DNA of 7,358 bases, taken from Hyphomonadaceae bacterium (GTDB taxonomy: Bacteria; Pseudomonadota; Alphaproteobacteria; Caulobacterales; Aquidulcibacteraceae). Both the position numbers and the translations under genes were made by a program. The notes below the pieces were generated by a model that was not told the origin of the DNA, made no database searches, and was given only the letters and a program-made list of their open reading frames with translations. This document shows positions 1-6,003 of this stretch, piece by piece; position 1 is the stretch's first letter; every line of letters starts with the position of its first letter. The DNA lies in NCBI GenBank assembly GCA_003526465.1, contig DPWD01000084.1, positions 1-7,358 of the forward strand, given 5' to 3'.

Positions 1-71
1 AGCGCCAGCCCCAGGCTGGCGAGGGCGACGCAGACATGAAACGCGCTGAAGGCCCAGAGGATGACGGTCAC
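1..71 (-). CDS. Possible N-terminal fragment of a membrane protein (runs off left edge)
   Basis: Reading leftward from a GTG at 71-69 gives 23 open codons to the window edge, translating as MTVILWAFSAFHVCVALASL then GLA. This is a continuous hydrophobic stretch, typical of the first membrane segment or signal anchor of an inner-membrane protein. The only ribosome-binding candidate is a G-rich stretch about 13 to 19 bases upstream, which is weak. An ATG at 81-79 is in another frame and gives a less convincing peptide. With so few codons the family cannot be named. It could be chance, since GC-rich DNA often yields hydrophobic frames. Confidence 0.35.
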   Translation of the reverse strand, partial: MTVILWAFSAFHVCVALASLGLA

Positions 72-122
72 GAGGGCACATTACCACCCCCTGTCCCATA
101 GGGCCACTCGCGCCAAGGAAAA

Positions 123-245
123 CCCTCGCCCCCCGAGAGGGGGGAGAGGGTAGGGTGAGGGGGCGGCGCAGGCGTTCGCACATGGGCACAGCGCACTCAC
201 AAATCTCCAAGCACCGGCGCTCCACCCTCACCCTGCCCTCTCCCC
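123..245. repeat. Palindromic C-run/G-run intergenic repeat with inverted arms
   Basis: Bases 123-134 and 139-150 form a 12-bp stem with one mismatch around the loop GAGA. The G-rich arm 141-161 recurs inverted at 225-245 with 20 of 21 positions matching, so the two arms bracket about 60 bases. It looks like the repetitive extragenic palindromes common in alphaproteobacterial genomes and resembles the copies near 3660, 3799 and 6004. Together with the sequence at 246-271 it fills most of the gap 72-327. I see no gene there. The inverted repeat could act as a crude transcription stop for the leftward 305-residue gene, but no T-run is present. Confidence 0.7.
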
Positions 246-271
246 GGTATCTTGGCGCGGACGCCACAAGC
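246..271 (+). repeat. 26-base dispersed repeat, left copy (inverted relative to right copy)
   Basis: The sequence beginning GGTATCTTGGCGCGGACG and ending CCACAAGC is the exact reverse complement of bases 3628-3653. In both copies a CCCTC-rich palindrome lies on the GGTATC side, so the shared unit may be longer but diverged. A small hairpin, GGCGC-GCAA-GCGCC, follows at 277-290. The match is too long to be chance in 7.4 kb. Whether it is a genome-wide intergenic repeat or a boundary specific to this accessory block cannot be told from one window. Confidence 0.8.
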
Positions 272-327
272 GCTCCGGCGCGCAAGCGCCTAGGTGATCT
301 GAGATGATCGCCGCCGCGCTCTGCGCG

Positions 328-1245
328 CTAAGTTGCGTCATTGCCCTTGGAGTGAGCGACCATTCTATAGGTCGATCCCATGGCTGGCTCATTTCGAGTG
401 GGGGGCAACTCACCTCTAAGCCCCTCGTTGCCGCCGACATAGTACCTGTAGTCCGTAACGCGCTCTTCCTCAGCGAAAACATCCCAATAGAAAATCTTAC
501 CGTGAGCAACGAGGCATACTTTGACGGGGACTTCCCAGTCCCCACTGCGCAACTCATCGAAGTCAACGCCAAGAAGGCCAGCGTTGTAAGGCTCATCAAT
601 TTTCATACGGCTAGCAGTGGGGCCAAGAACGAAGCGGGAGGCGTTGGCATCTTCTTTGTTGATGGGCTTGAGTTTCATTTGATCAATAGGCCATTGCGCA
701 AGCTCCAAAACGCCAAAGATGCGAACATCGTTGGCGGGGGTCTTGCCGAAGTTTCTCCAAATGATCCGGCTTTCCCAGCGCTTTTGTCCGGGATCATAGT
801 ATATCCGCGCGCTTTCGATGTTGATGTAGGCGCGAACGTCTCGCCTATGATGATCTTCGAGCCTCTTGAGCGTCGCCTTGCCGCCCTCCTTCGCCTCATT
901 CCACAACATAGCGGTGTAAACAGCGAGTGCTATCGTGCCGATAACGAGGGCCAGAGTGAGCAGAGCCAGCCACGACTCAGACCCAAGCCCCCACCAATCG
1001 GGCTCATCACACTCTTGTTCGGTTTCGCGATGTTGGGTGTAGGTGGCGCCATCCTCATTCAGCGTAAGAGTGAACTCGGGCGATTCCTGTTTATCGTAGG
1101 CGCCGGCACCATGATCATTGCATGGTTGGTCGAGATACCCCGCCACCTCAGCAACTGAAAAGACGATCACAAGGACCGTAACCAGTACAATCGCCGCGTT
1201 GGCCCACAGGCGACGCTCGGCATTAGATGGCGTCAAGTCTAACAT
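328..1245 (-). CDS. Hypothetical membrane protein with two transmembrane segments
   Basis: This 305-residue protein has hydrophobic segments at about residues 15-37 and 91-113, an intervening loop of about 50 residues with Cys42 and Cys79, and a basic helical stretch (about 117-138, ending near DHHRRDVRAY). A C-terminal domain (about 138-270) is rich in beta strand and contains IIWRNFGKTPANDVRIFG and KIFYWDVFAEEE. That layout recalls a loosely defined class of bacterial hypothetical proteins with a C-terminal soluble beta domain after two membrane helices; I cannot name a function. The ATG at 1245 overlaps the end of the DUF6471-type gene by 23 bases, which suggests one operon with coupled translation. 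The opposite strand is open for 284 codons (304-1158) but shows no comparable protein logic. By the positive-inside rule the basic stretch after the second segment would place the C-terminal domain in the cytoplasm. Confidence 0.82.
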   Translation of the reverse strand: MLDLTPSNAERRLWANAAIVLVTVLVIVFSVAEVAGYLDQPCNDHGAGAYDKQESPEFTLTLNEDGATYTQHRETEQECDEPDWWGLGSESWLALLTLALVIGTIALAVYTAMLWNEAKEGGKATLKRLEDHHRRDVRAYINIESARIYYDPGQKRWESRIIWRNFGKTPANDVRIFGVLELAQWPIDQMKLKPINKEDANASRFVLGPTASRMKIDEPYNAGLLGVDFDELRSGDWEVPVKVCLVAHGKIFYWDVFAEEERVTDYRYYVGGNEGLRGELPPTRNEPAMGSTYRMVAHSKGNDAT

Positions 1246-1465
1246 GCTCCATCCCCAGCGCTGCCACCGTCGCTAGAAAGAATGTCGCGGGAAACGTGCC
1301 CCGCGCGAGCTTGTTCTTGATTGAGGCGACCGTCTCTTCGGGGTGGCCGTGGTCTTTCAGGCGTTCGGCTAGCTCTTCATAGGTCACGCCCACGCGTTTC
1401 AACTCAGCCTTGAGGAATGCCGCCGCGCGCGCGGCTAGCTCCGCCTCGGTCTTGGCAAGCCCCAT
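1223..1465 (-). CDS. DUF6471-type small HTH-like protein
   Basis: This 80-residue helical protein begins MGLAKTEAEL. Residues 12-35 (ARAAAFLKAELKRVGVTYEE) through 75 match my memory of the DUF6471 domain, whose pattern of a 'VTYEELAERL' helix, a turn, then 'NKLARGTF' and a final 'AALGM' helix resembles the lambda-repressor/XRE helix-turn-helix fold. The chosen ATG at 1465 has GGGAG about 9 to 13 bases upstream and lies just downstream of a good promoter at 1490-1518. An in-frame extension further upstream would run through that promoter and into the transposase-coding region, so it is unlikely. It is the first gene of a leftward operon with the 305-residue membrane protein. By inference it could be a DNA-binding regulator of its own divergent promoter region. 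The family assignment is from memory and was not searched. Confidence 0.8.
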   Translation of the reverse strand: MGLAKTEAELAARAAAFLKAELKRVGVTYEELAERLKDHGHPEETVASIKNKLARGTFPATFFLATVAALGMEHVRLDAI

Positions 1466-1489
1466 AAGTCTCTCTCCCGGTAGAAAGGT

Positions 1490-1518
1490 ATCATATTCGG
1501 TTCTTTCCCTCTTGCCAA
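1490..1518 (-). promoter_or_regulatory. Sigma-70-like promoter for the DUF6471/membrane-protein operon
   Basis: Read leftward, TTGGCA (1518-1513) and TATGAT (1495-1490) are separated by exactly 17 bases, a near-consensus housekeeping promoter. The predicted start, around 1482-1484, leaves a leader of about 20 bases containing the GGGAG ribosome-binding site before ATG 1465. The -35 hexamer overlaps that of the divergent transposase promoter on the other strand. Confidence 0.65.
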
Positions 1519-1541
1519 CCCCCTGAAGTCTCATATATGAT
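1512..1541 (+). promoter_or_regulatory. Divergent promoter for the transposase, probably leaderless
   Basis: Read rightward, TTGCCA (1512-1517) and TATGAT (1536-1541) are 18 bases apart. The predicted transcription start at about 1548-1551 coincides with the transposase ATG at 1551, and no Shine-Dalgarno sequence precedes that ATG, so a leaderless message is the natural reading. Its -35 box is almost the same DNA as the -35 box of the leftward promoter, so the two polymerases should exclude each other. Confidence 0.55.
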
Positions 1542-1546
1542 ACTTC
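1525..1546. promoter_or_regulatory. 22-base palindrome, candidate operator
   Basis: GAAGT at 1525-1529 pairs with ACTTC at 1542-1546 around the perfect 10-base palindrome TCATATATGA (1531-1540). Only the 1530/1541 pair fails. It covers the -10 box of the rightward promoter and lies just upstream of the leftward -35 box. In addition, GTATCATAT at 1488-1496 is the exact inverse of ATATGATAC at 1535-1543, so a half-site-like motif also covers the leftward -10. A dimeric regulator, perhaps the adjacent DUF6471 protein, is a reasonable but unproven ligand. Confidence 0.55.
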
Positions 1547-1550
1547 ACAT

Positions 1551-2534
1551 ATGCCCGCCCACTTCCTCACCCTCAGCCGAGCAAGGACGCTTTCGCTAGC
1601 GACCGTGTTCCGCATGAACGATGGGGAGGCGGAAACGCTGTTCCGCGATCTGCGCTGGGCCAGCACCAGCGGCGCCGCTGTCTGCCCCCATTGCGGCTCG
1701 CTCGACGCCTATGAAGCGCGCCGCCCGAACGGGACGCTGCGCTTCCGTTGCCGCGAGAAGGAATGCCGCAAGGATTTCACCGTCACCAGCGGGACGCTGT
1801 TTGCCTATCACCAAGCGCCGTTGCGCGCGTACCTGGCGTGCATCGCCGTCGCCATGAATGAGGTCAAGGGCAAGTCGGCGCTGGCGCTCTCGCGCGATCT
1901 GGGCATGAGCTACAAAGCGGTTTGGGTGTTGCTGCACAAAGTCCGCGAAGGCATGGCGCTTGAAATGAAGGACCGCACCCTTGGCGGCGATGGCGTCACC
2001 GCTGAAATCGACGGTGGTTATTTTGGCGGATACGTGAAGCCGGCGAACCTGCGCAAGGATCGCGTTGACCACCGCCTGCGCGAAAATCAATCCGGCAAGC
2101 GCAAGGTGGTCGTGGTGGTGCGCGAGCGCGGCGGCGAGACGCTTCCGGGAGTGTTCCGCAGCGAGGCCCAAGCGCTCGGTTTCATCAAGGCCCGCGTGCG
2201 CAAGCAAACCAAGCTGCAAGCCGATGAAGCGACCTCATGGGATGGGTTGCACGCCCGCTATGAAATGAAGCGCATCAATCACCAGGAGGCGTATTCATTC
2301 GACGGCGCTTGCACGAATTGGGCCGAGAGTTTTTTCAGCCGCATGCGTCGCGGCGAGATTGGCCATAACCATCACGTCGCCGGGCCGTACCTGTTGCGCT
2401 ATGCCCAGGAAGCCGCTTGGCGCGAGGATGCCCGTCGCGTGGACAACGGCGCCCAAGTGCGCCGCGTCGCCTCCCTCGCTCTCGCCAGCAAGCCCAGCGT
2501 TGATTTCTGCGGCTACTACCAACGGCACAAGTAG
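1551..2534 (+). CDS. IS1595-family (ISXO2-like) DDE transposase, apparently intact
   Basis: This 327-residue protein has an N-terminal zinc ribbon with Cys45, Cys48, Cys67 and Cys72 (CPHC, then CREKEC). A helical DNA-binding segment with DLGMSYKAVWVLLHKVREGM (about 117-136) follows. The ISXO2-like catalytic domain has EIDGGYFGG (Asp154), LQADEATSWDGL (Asp225) and TNWAESFFSRMRRGEIGHNH (Asn256 and Glu259), giving the D-D-N...E arrangement of this family. Length and domain order are normal and no frameshift is seen. The start at 1551 keeps the FLTLSRARTLSL lead-in usual for the family; a later ATG at 1615 would remove it. It ends in TAG immediately followed by TAA. I could not identify terminal inverted repeats or a target duplication next to it, so whether it is part of a mobile element, a carrier of passenger genes, or a resident gene is open. 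It is divergent from the DUF6471 operon. Confidence 0.95.
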   Translation: MPAHFLTLSRARTLSLATVFRMNDGEAETLFRDLRWASTSGAAVCPHCGSLDAYEARRPNGTLRFRCREKECRKDFTVTSGTLFAYHQAPLRAYLACIAVAMNEVKGKSALALSRDLGMSYKAVWVLLHKVREGMALEMKDRTLGGDGVTAEIDGGYFGGYVKPANLRKDRVDHRLRENQSGKRKVVVVVRERGGETLPGVFRSEAQALGFIKARVRKQTKLQADEATSWDGLHARYEMKRINHQEAYSFDGACTNWAESFFSRMRRGEIGHNHHVAGPYLLRYAQEAAWREDARRVDNGAQVRRVASLALASKPSVDFCGYYQRHK

Positions 2535-2583
2535 TAAAGGCCTGGTAACCTTTCTTAAAGGGGAATCGCGCTGAGTCGTGGGC

Positions 2584-2623
2584 GAGCCCCGGGGGCTGCT
2601 TCCAACAGTCCCCAGGGCTCTTT
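2584..2623 (+). terminator. Terminator-like hairpin after the transposase
   Basis: GAGCCCCGGGGGCTG (2584-2598) pairs with CAGTCCCCAGGGCTC (2606-2620) over 15 positions, with one C-A mismatch and one G-T pair, around the 7-base loop CTTCCAA. Only three T residues follow, so it may terminate weakly or act as an attenuator for read-through into the 98-residue gene. It lies 49 bases after the transposase stop. Confidence 0.55.
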
Positions 2624-2632
2624 CACGTAACC

Positions 2633-2722
2633 ACCGATGCAGGGTGGCTGGTGATTGGTAACGCGAACAAACAAGCGTTGTTCGCGTTCACCGTCAACCT
2701 CGCATCGGTAACCTAATGCGAG
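2633..2722 (+). promoter_or_regulatory. Structured leader before the 98-residue gene, with alternative pairings
   Basis: An apical stem AACGCGAACAA (2660-2670) / TTGTTCGCGTT (2678-2688) is perfect over 11 bp with a 7-base loop. It sits inside an outer perfect 8-bp stem ACCGATGC (2633-2640) / GCATCGGT (2702-2709), with shorter helices between them (for example GGTG 2650-2653 with CACC 2689-2692). A third stem, CTCGCAT (2699-2705) / ATGCGAG (2716-2722), would cover the GCGAG that could serve as ribosome-binding site for ATG 2729. It shares bases 2702-2705 with the outer stem, so the two cannot form together. This is the layout of a cis-acting RNA switch or attenuator. I do not recognise a known riboswitch class, and a DNA-level role for the palindrome is also possible. 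Confidence 0.45.
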
Positions 2723-2728
2723 TGTAAA

Positions 2729-3025
2729 ATGACGGACTTCTGGACAACATTTCGCCTTCACTCCGACGCGACCTACAACGAGCGCTATCGCAAGTTGATG
2801 GACGCATTCAACACGGTTAGCGCAGAGTTTTGGAATGGCAGTACGTCATTCTTGGCCTTTTCCGCCAACGTTGAAATCGACCGTCTCGCCGAGTTTCTGA
2901 AGGCGGCGATAAACCCGGCTACCGACATGATCGTTGTGCGGGAAATCTCGCGCGACAATGTGCGCTATGCGGGTGAGCCTGGAAAAGGGTTCCTGCGTTT
3001 CTTTCCATCCGCGAAAAAAGTGTGA
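2729..3025 (+). CDS. Hypothetical 98-residue protein
   Basis: The protein begins MTDFWTTFRLHSDATYNERY and ends in FPSAKKV. The pattern suggests strand (2-10), long helix (15-33), strand (39-46), helix (50-61), strand (66-73): a small alternating alpha/beta fold. No signal peptide, cysteine pair or recognisable catalytic motif is visible. The codon pattern looks like real coding sequence, and I have an impression that MTDFWTTFRLH-type small proteins recur in bacteria, but I cannot assign a function. The start is preceded by a weak GCGAG ribosome-binding site that can be hidden in a hairpin. It lies downstream of the transposase across a 194-base structured gap, on the same strand. It is followed by a 124-base convergent gap in which I see no feature. 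Confidence 0.75.
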   Translation: MTDFWTTFRLHSDATYNERYRKLMDAFNTVSAEFWNGSTSFLAFSANVEIDRLAEFLKAAINPATDMIVVREISRDNVRYAGEPGKGFLRFFPSAKKV

Positions 3026-3149
3026 TGCACATCAATCGGAACACGCAGAAGGCGCGCCGCCAACATCAAAATCCGAACTCTCAATGATCGCAAAGTCGCC
3101 TCCGCAGAACGCAGGGGCGATTATATGCGGGATGCTTTGGGCGCGGGGC

Positions 3150-3593
3150 TCACTCCCGCACCAGTTCCCAGGTCTGCGACGGCCCGTCCAGCCCCATTGG
3201 GCGCACGTCGCCTCGCTTGCGCAACTGACGCAGCAAGCTGCGCACACTCTCCTTGGCCTCCTCACTGACGCGCTGGGCAGGCTTGCCGTGCGCGATCAGC
3301 ATGGCGCGAGCCAATTCCTTGACCGTGAGTGGCCCGCGCGCTTCGTGCAGCGCCTGTATAACGGGGCGGCTCACGTCGCCTCGTTTTGTTGAACGCCGGA
3401 TTAAATGGCGATCTGGTAGCGCCGGCAGCGCGATTTCGGGGCGCATGATGCGAAGCGCCGCGTCTAGGTGTCCAAGCTGGAGCACCAAGTTTTGTAACGC
3501 GATTTCCTTCTCTCCAATCTCGGAGACGATCTCGGCGCGCTTCCGGCACAACGTGGTGACGCCGTACTCTTCTCTTCCGTTTGCTTTGGTCAT
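3150..3593 (-). CDS. Coiled-coil plus winged-helix-like hypothetical protein
   Basis: In this 147-residue protein, residues about 15-50 form a helix with heptad-like hydrophobic spacing (KRAEIVSEIGEKEIALQNLV), probably a coiled coil. A Pro-rich linker with basic residues follows (52-70). Residues about 74-145 look like a winged helix: SRPVIQALHEARGPLTVKEL, then a helix SVRSLLRQLRKRGDV and a wing-like PSQTWELV end. This is the build of a small dimeric DNA-binding protein, but no family name or target can be given. The ATG at 3593 has only a weak AGGG nearby. It is convergent with the 98-residue gene and its promoter side faces the repeat-rich gap 3594-3854. Confidence 0.78.
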   Translation of the reverse strand: MTKANGREEYGVTTLCRKRAEIVSEIGEKEIALQNLVLQLGHLDAALRIMRPEIALPALPDRHLIRRSTKRGDVSRPVIQALHEARGPLTVKELARAMLIAHGKPAQRVSEEAKESVRSLLRQLRKRGDVRPMGLDGPSQTWELVRE

Positions 3594-3627
3594 GGCCCTT
3601 GGAATTTGGGCCGAAGCAGCTCACTTT

Positions 3628-3653
3628 GCTTGTGGCGTCCGCGCCAAGATACC
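3628..3653 (-). repeat. 26-base dispersed repeat, right copy
   Basis: This is the exact reverse complement of 246-271. Next to it, CCCTCC (3660-3665) and GGAGGG (3670-3675) form a 6-bp hairpin with loop CAAA, corresponding to the C-run/G-run palindrome found beside the left copy. The two copies face each other across about 3.4 kb holding the membrane protein, DUF6471, transposase, 98-residue and winged-helix genes. Confidence 0.8.
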
Positions 3654-3704
3654 GCCTCTCCCTCCCAAAGGAGGGCGAGGGTTCTCCGCTGCGCAACCGG
3701 CGCC

Positions 3705-3781
3705 AAATTAGTTCCGCTCGACTCAAAACCGCATCGGCGCGCCGGGGTAGCGAATGCGCCTGGAGCCCATCAAACTAATTT
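3705..3781. repeat. Short inverted repeat in the gap before greA's 3' end
   Basis: AAATTAGTT at 3705-3713 is the exact inverse of AACTAATTT at 3773-3781, bracketing 59 bases of GC-rich sequence. The AT-rich arms stand out from the surroundings. It could be a remnant of a small non-autonomous element or a chance palindrome. The rest of the gap 3594-3854 holds the dispersed repeats and no gene that I can support. Confidence 0.3.
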
Positions 3782-3798
3782 CATAGGCTGGCGTCTCA

Positions 3799-3836
3799 CC
3801 CCACCCCCTGCCCCCTCCCCTCGCGGGGAGGGGGGG
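3799..3836. repeat. Palindromic C-run/G-run repeat, copy left of greA
   Basis: CCCCTCCCC and GGGGAGGGG flank a TCGC loop, preceded by CCCCACCCCCT. It matches the reverse complement of 6004-6039 at nearly all positions. It lies 18 bases beyond the greA stop and could fold in the greA transcript, although no T-run follows. Confidence 0.75.
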
Positions 3837-3854
3837 GGCGTTGGCGCTCCGTAT

Positions 3855-4328
3855 TCAGAGGAACTTCACCTTGGCGATTTCGTAGGATTTGGCGCCGCCG
3901 GGGGCCATCACCTCGACCACGTCGCCTTCCTCCTTGCCAATGAGCGCGCGTGCGATGGGCGAGGTGATCGAGACCTTGCCCGCTTTGACGTCGCTCTCAT
4001 CCTCGCCGACGATCTTATACTTTGATTTTACGCCAGTATCTTCGTCGACCAGATTGACGGTCGCGCCGAATTTGACCTGTTTTCCCGAGAGTTTCGAGAC
4101 ATCGATCACTTGCGCGCGCGCGATCTTGTCCTCGAGATCGGCGAGCCTGCCCTCGATGAAGGACTGCCGTTCCTTGGCAGCATGATATTCGGCGTTCTCG
4201 GAGAGGTCGCCGTGCTGGCGCGCCTCTGCGATAGCGGCGATCACCGCCGGCCGCTCCACCGTCTTCAGACGTTTCAGTTCTGCGTCGAGGGCCTGATAAC
4301 CCTCGGCGGTCATTGGTATTTTTTCCAT
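3855..4328 (-). CDS. greA: Transcription elongation factor GreA
   Basis: This 157-residue protein matches the usual GreA length of about 158. GreA binds the secondary channel of RNA polymerase and stimulates cleavage of backtracked RNA so that stalled complexes resume. The N-terminal antiparallel coiled coil (about 1-75) carries the tip sequence [20 protein letters not shown], with the acidic residues Asp41 and Glu44 that support metal binding in the polymerase active site. The C-terminal FKBP-like domain (about 80-157) includes [18 protein letters not shown]. The protein is complete. The ATG at 4328 gives the expected [11 protein letters not shown] start, although no strong Shine-Dalgarno sequence is visible (upstream reads TTAAACACCCCT). 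It follows the carB gene by 58 bases on the same strand, a gene order I recall from several alphaproteobacteria, so it is probably expressed from the carB transcript. Confidence 0.98.
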   Translation of the reverse strand: MEKIPMTAEGYQALDAELKRLKTVERPAVIAAIAEARQHGDLSENAEYHAAKERQSFIEGRLADLEDKIARAQVIDVSKLSGKQVKFGATVNLVDEDTGVKSKYKIVGEDESDVKAGKVSITSPIARALIGKEEGDVVEVMAPGGAKSYEIAKVKFL

Positions 4329-4386
4329 AGGGGTGTTTAAGCTGTCCGTTTAGAGGAGTGAAAGGTGTACCCGGTCCGGCTTGGCG

Positions 4387-6003
4387 TCAAGCATAGGCCT
4401 GAAGCGCGCGAACGCCAAGCGGGGCGCCGCCCTTCAGCCGCCGGATCGCCTGCACCGCGGCGCGCGCCCCGGACACGGTGGTATAATAGGGGATGTTCTG
4501 GGTCAGCGCAGTGCGGCGAATTGAATAGGAGTCCCGGTGCGATTGCGCCCCCTCGGTGGTGTTGAAGACGAGGTGAACCTCCCCGTTCTTCATGGCATCC
4601 ACGATATCGGGCCGCCCCTCGGCCACCTTGTTCACCCGCTCGACGGCAACGCCCTCAGCCTTGAGATAGTCGGCGGTGCCCCCGGTCGCCACGATCTGGA
4701 ATCCCAGCCCTATCAGATCGCGCGCCACCGGAACCAGCGCCGGCTTGTCGGCGGCCTTCACTGAAATGAACACGCGGCCTTCGGTCGGAAGCGTGGTCCC
4801 ACACGCGATCTGGCTCTTAGCGAACGCTGCCTCGAAATTCTCGTCGATGCCCATCGCCTCGCCGGTGGAGCGCATTTCAGGGCCAAGCACGGGATCGACA
4901 CCGGGGAAGCGCGCGAACGGGAACACCGCTTCCTTCACCGCCACATGGCCCTTGGAAGGGCGGTCGAGTTTCAACTCGCTGAGCTTTACGCCCGCCATTA
5001 CTTTAGCCGCCGCCGCCGCGATCGGGCGGTTGATCGCCTTGGCCACGAAAGGCGCGGTGCGCGAGGCGCGCGGGTTGGCCTCCAGGATGAAGATCTCGCC
5101 GTCCTTCACCGCGAACTGGATATTGATCAGTCCGCGCACATCGAGTGCGAGCGCGAGCTTCCTGGTCTGCGCCTCGATCTCTGCGATCAGCGGCGCCGGC
5201 AGCGAGTAGGGCGGCAGCGCGCAGGCGGAATCGCCGGAATGCACGCCTGCTTCCTCAATGTGCTCCATCACGCCGGCGACGAACACGTCGGCGCCGTCGC
5301 AGATCGCATCGACATCGACCTCGATCGCATCGCGCAGATAGCGGTCGATCAGCAACGGCTTCTTCTCCGAGATCGCCAGTTCGCTCGGCCCCCCCAGCGC
5401 TTGCGTCAAGCGCTGCACATATTCGGCTAGATCCTCTTCGCCGTAAGCGATCTGCATGGCGAGGCCGCCGAGCACATAGGAAGGCCGCAGCATCACCGGA
5501 TAGCCAATGCGCCCGGCCGCCGCGCGCGCCGCATCGAGCGAGGGCGCGGTGGTGTTGTCGGGCTGCTTGAGGCCGATTCTGTGCAACAGCTCTTGGAAAC
5601 GGTTGCGATCTTCCGCCAGATCGATGGCGTCGACGCTGGTGCCGAGGATCGGCGCGCCTTCGTCGGCCAGCGGCTGCGCCAGTTTCAGCGGCGTTTGCCC
5701 GCCGAACTGTACGATCAAGCCTTTGACCGTTCCGTTTTGTTGCTCGGTTGCGAGTATTTCGAGCACATCTTCGGTTGTCAGCGGCTCGAAATAGAGCCGG
5801 TCGGAAGTGTCGTAATCGGTCGACACGGTTTCTGGGTTGCAATTGACCATGATCGATTCAACGCCGAGATCGGCGCACGCGAAGGCCGCGTGGCAGCAGC
5901 AATAATCGAACTCGATGCCCTGGCCGATGCGATTAGGCCCGCCGCCGAGAATGATGATTTTGTCGCGCGAAGTGGGTTCGGATTCGCATTCGGGGGGCAT
6001 CAT
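4387..6003 (-). CDS. carB: C-terminal half of carbamoyl-phosphate synthase large subunit (half-length carB)
   Basis: This 538-residue product corresponds to roughly the last half of CarB (about 1070 residues in E. coli). With [15 protein letters not shown] at 20-34 and the metal-binding [10 protein letters not shown] at 307-316 (Glu308, Asn310), it holds the complete second ATP-grasp unit, which phosphorylates carbamate. It also holds the allosteric MGS-like domain (about 405-538: [26 protein letters not shown]). The first ATP-grasp unit and the oligomerisation domain are absent. Recognisable CarB begins at [11 protein letters not shown], the inter-half linker, directly after a palindromic repeat. 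Two adjacent ATGs lie at 6003 and 6000; a GGAGG at 6011-6007 in the repeat is 3 and 6 bases away respectively, so 6000 may be preferred. The frame stays open through the repeat to 6162 but that part is not CarB. It may be a working split subunit like the two-gene CarB of some archaea, a pseudogene, or the product of a rearrangement or misassembly. Confidence 0.9.
   Translation of the reverse strand: MMPPECESEPTSRDKIIILGGGPNRIGQGIEFDYCCCHAAFACADLGVESIMVNCNPETVSTDYDTSDRLYFEPLTTEDVLEILATEQQNGTVKGLIVQFGGQTPLKLAQPLADEGAPILGTSVDAIDLAEDRNRFQELLHRIGLKQPDNTTAPSLDAARAAAGRIGYPVMLRPSYVLGGLAMQIAYGEEDLAEYVQRLTQALGGPSELAISEKKPLLIDRYLRDAIEVDVDAICDGADVFVAGVMEHIEEAGVHSGDSACALPPYSLPAPLIAEIEAQTRKLALALDVRGLINIQFAVKDGEIFILEANPRASRTAPFVAKAINRPIAAAAAKVMAGVKLSELKLDRPSKGHVAVKEAVFPFARFPGVDPVLGPEMRSTGEAMGIDENFEAAFAKSQIACGTTLPTEGRVFISVKAADKPALVPVARDLIGLGFQIVATGGTADYLKAEGVAVERVNKVAEGRPDIVDAMKNGEVHLVFNTTEGAQSHRDSYSIRRTALTQNIPYYTTVSGARAAVQAIRRLKGGAPLGVRALQAYA

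Noticed and set aside
123..271. A CRISPR array, from repeated C-run/G-run blocks.
   Set aside because: The repeats are palindromic, inverted and irregularly spaced, with no spacers of constant length and no cas genes.
304..1158. A 284-codon rightward open frame opposite the membrane-protein gene.
   Set aside because: It lies almost wholly antisense to the 305-residue gene, which has better structure (membrane segments, operon overlap, ribosome context). The long antisense frame is a by-product of codon bias.
1466..1666. A longer N-terminus for the DUF6471 protein, starting at 1666.
   Set aside because: It would overlap the transposase coding region and run through the promoter and palindrome. 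The ATG at 1465 has a ribosome-binding site and fits the domain.
2584..2722. An integron attC site or gene-cassette recombination site in the structured gap.
   Set aside because: The imperfect hairpin is suggestive, but I find no convincing pair of RYYYAAC/GTTRRRY core sites and no integron integrase.
3262..3726. A 154-codon leftward frame overlapping the winged-helix gene and running into the repeats.
   Set aside because: Arg-rich and low-complexity composition with no domain. It is a shifted frame of the 147-residue gene plus repeat DNA.
5255..5842. Other long frames inside carB, on both strands.
   Set aside because: Arg/Ala-rich shadow frames of a clearly conserved coding sequence.
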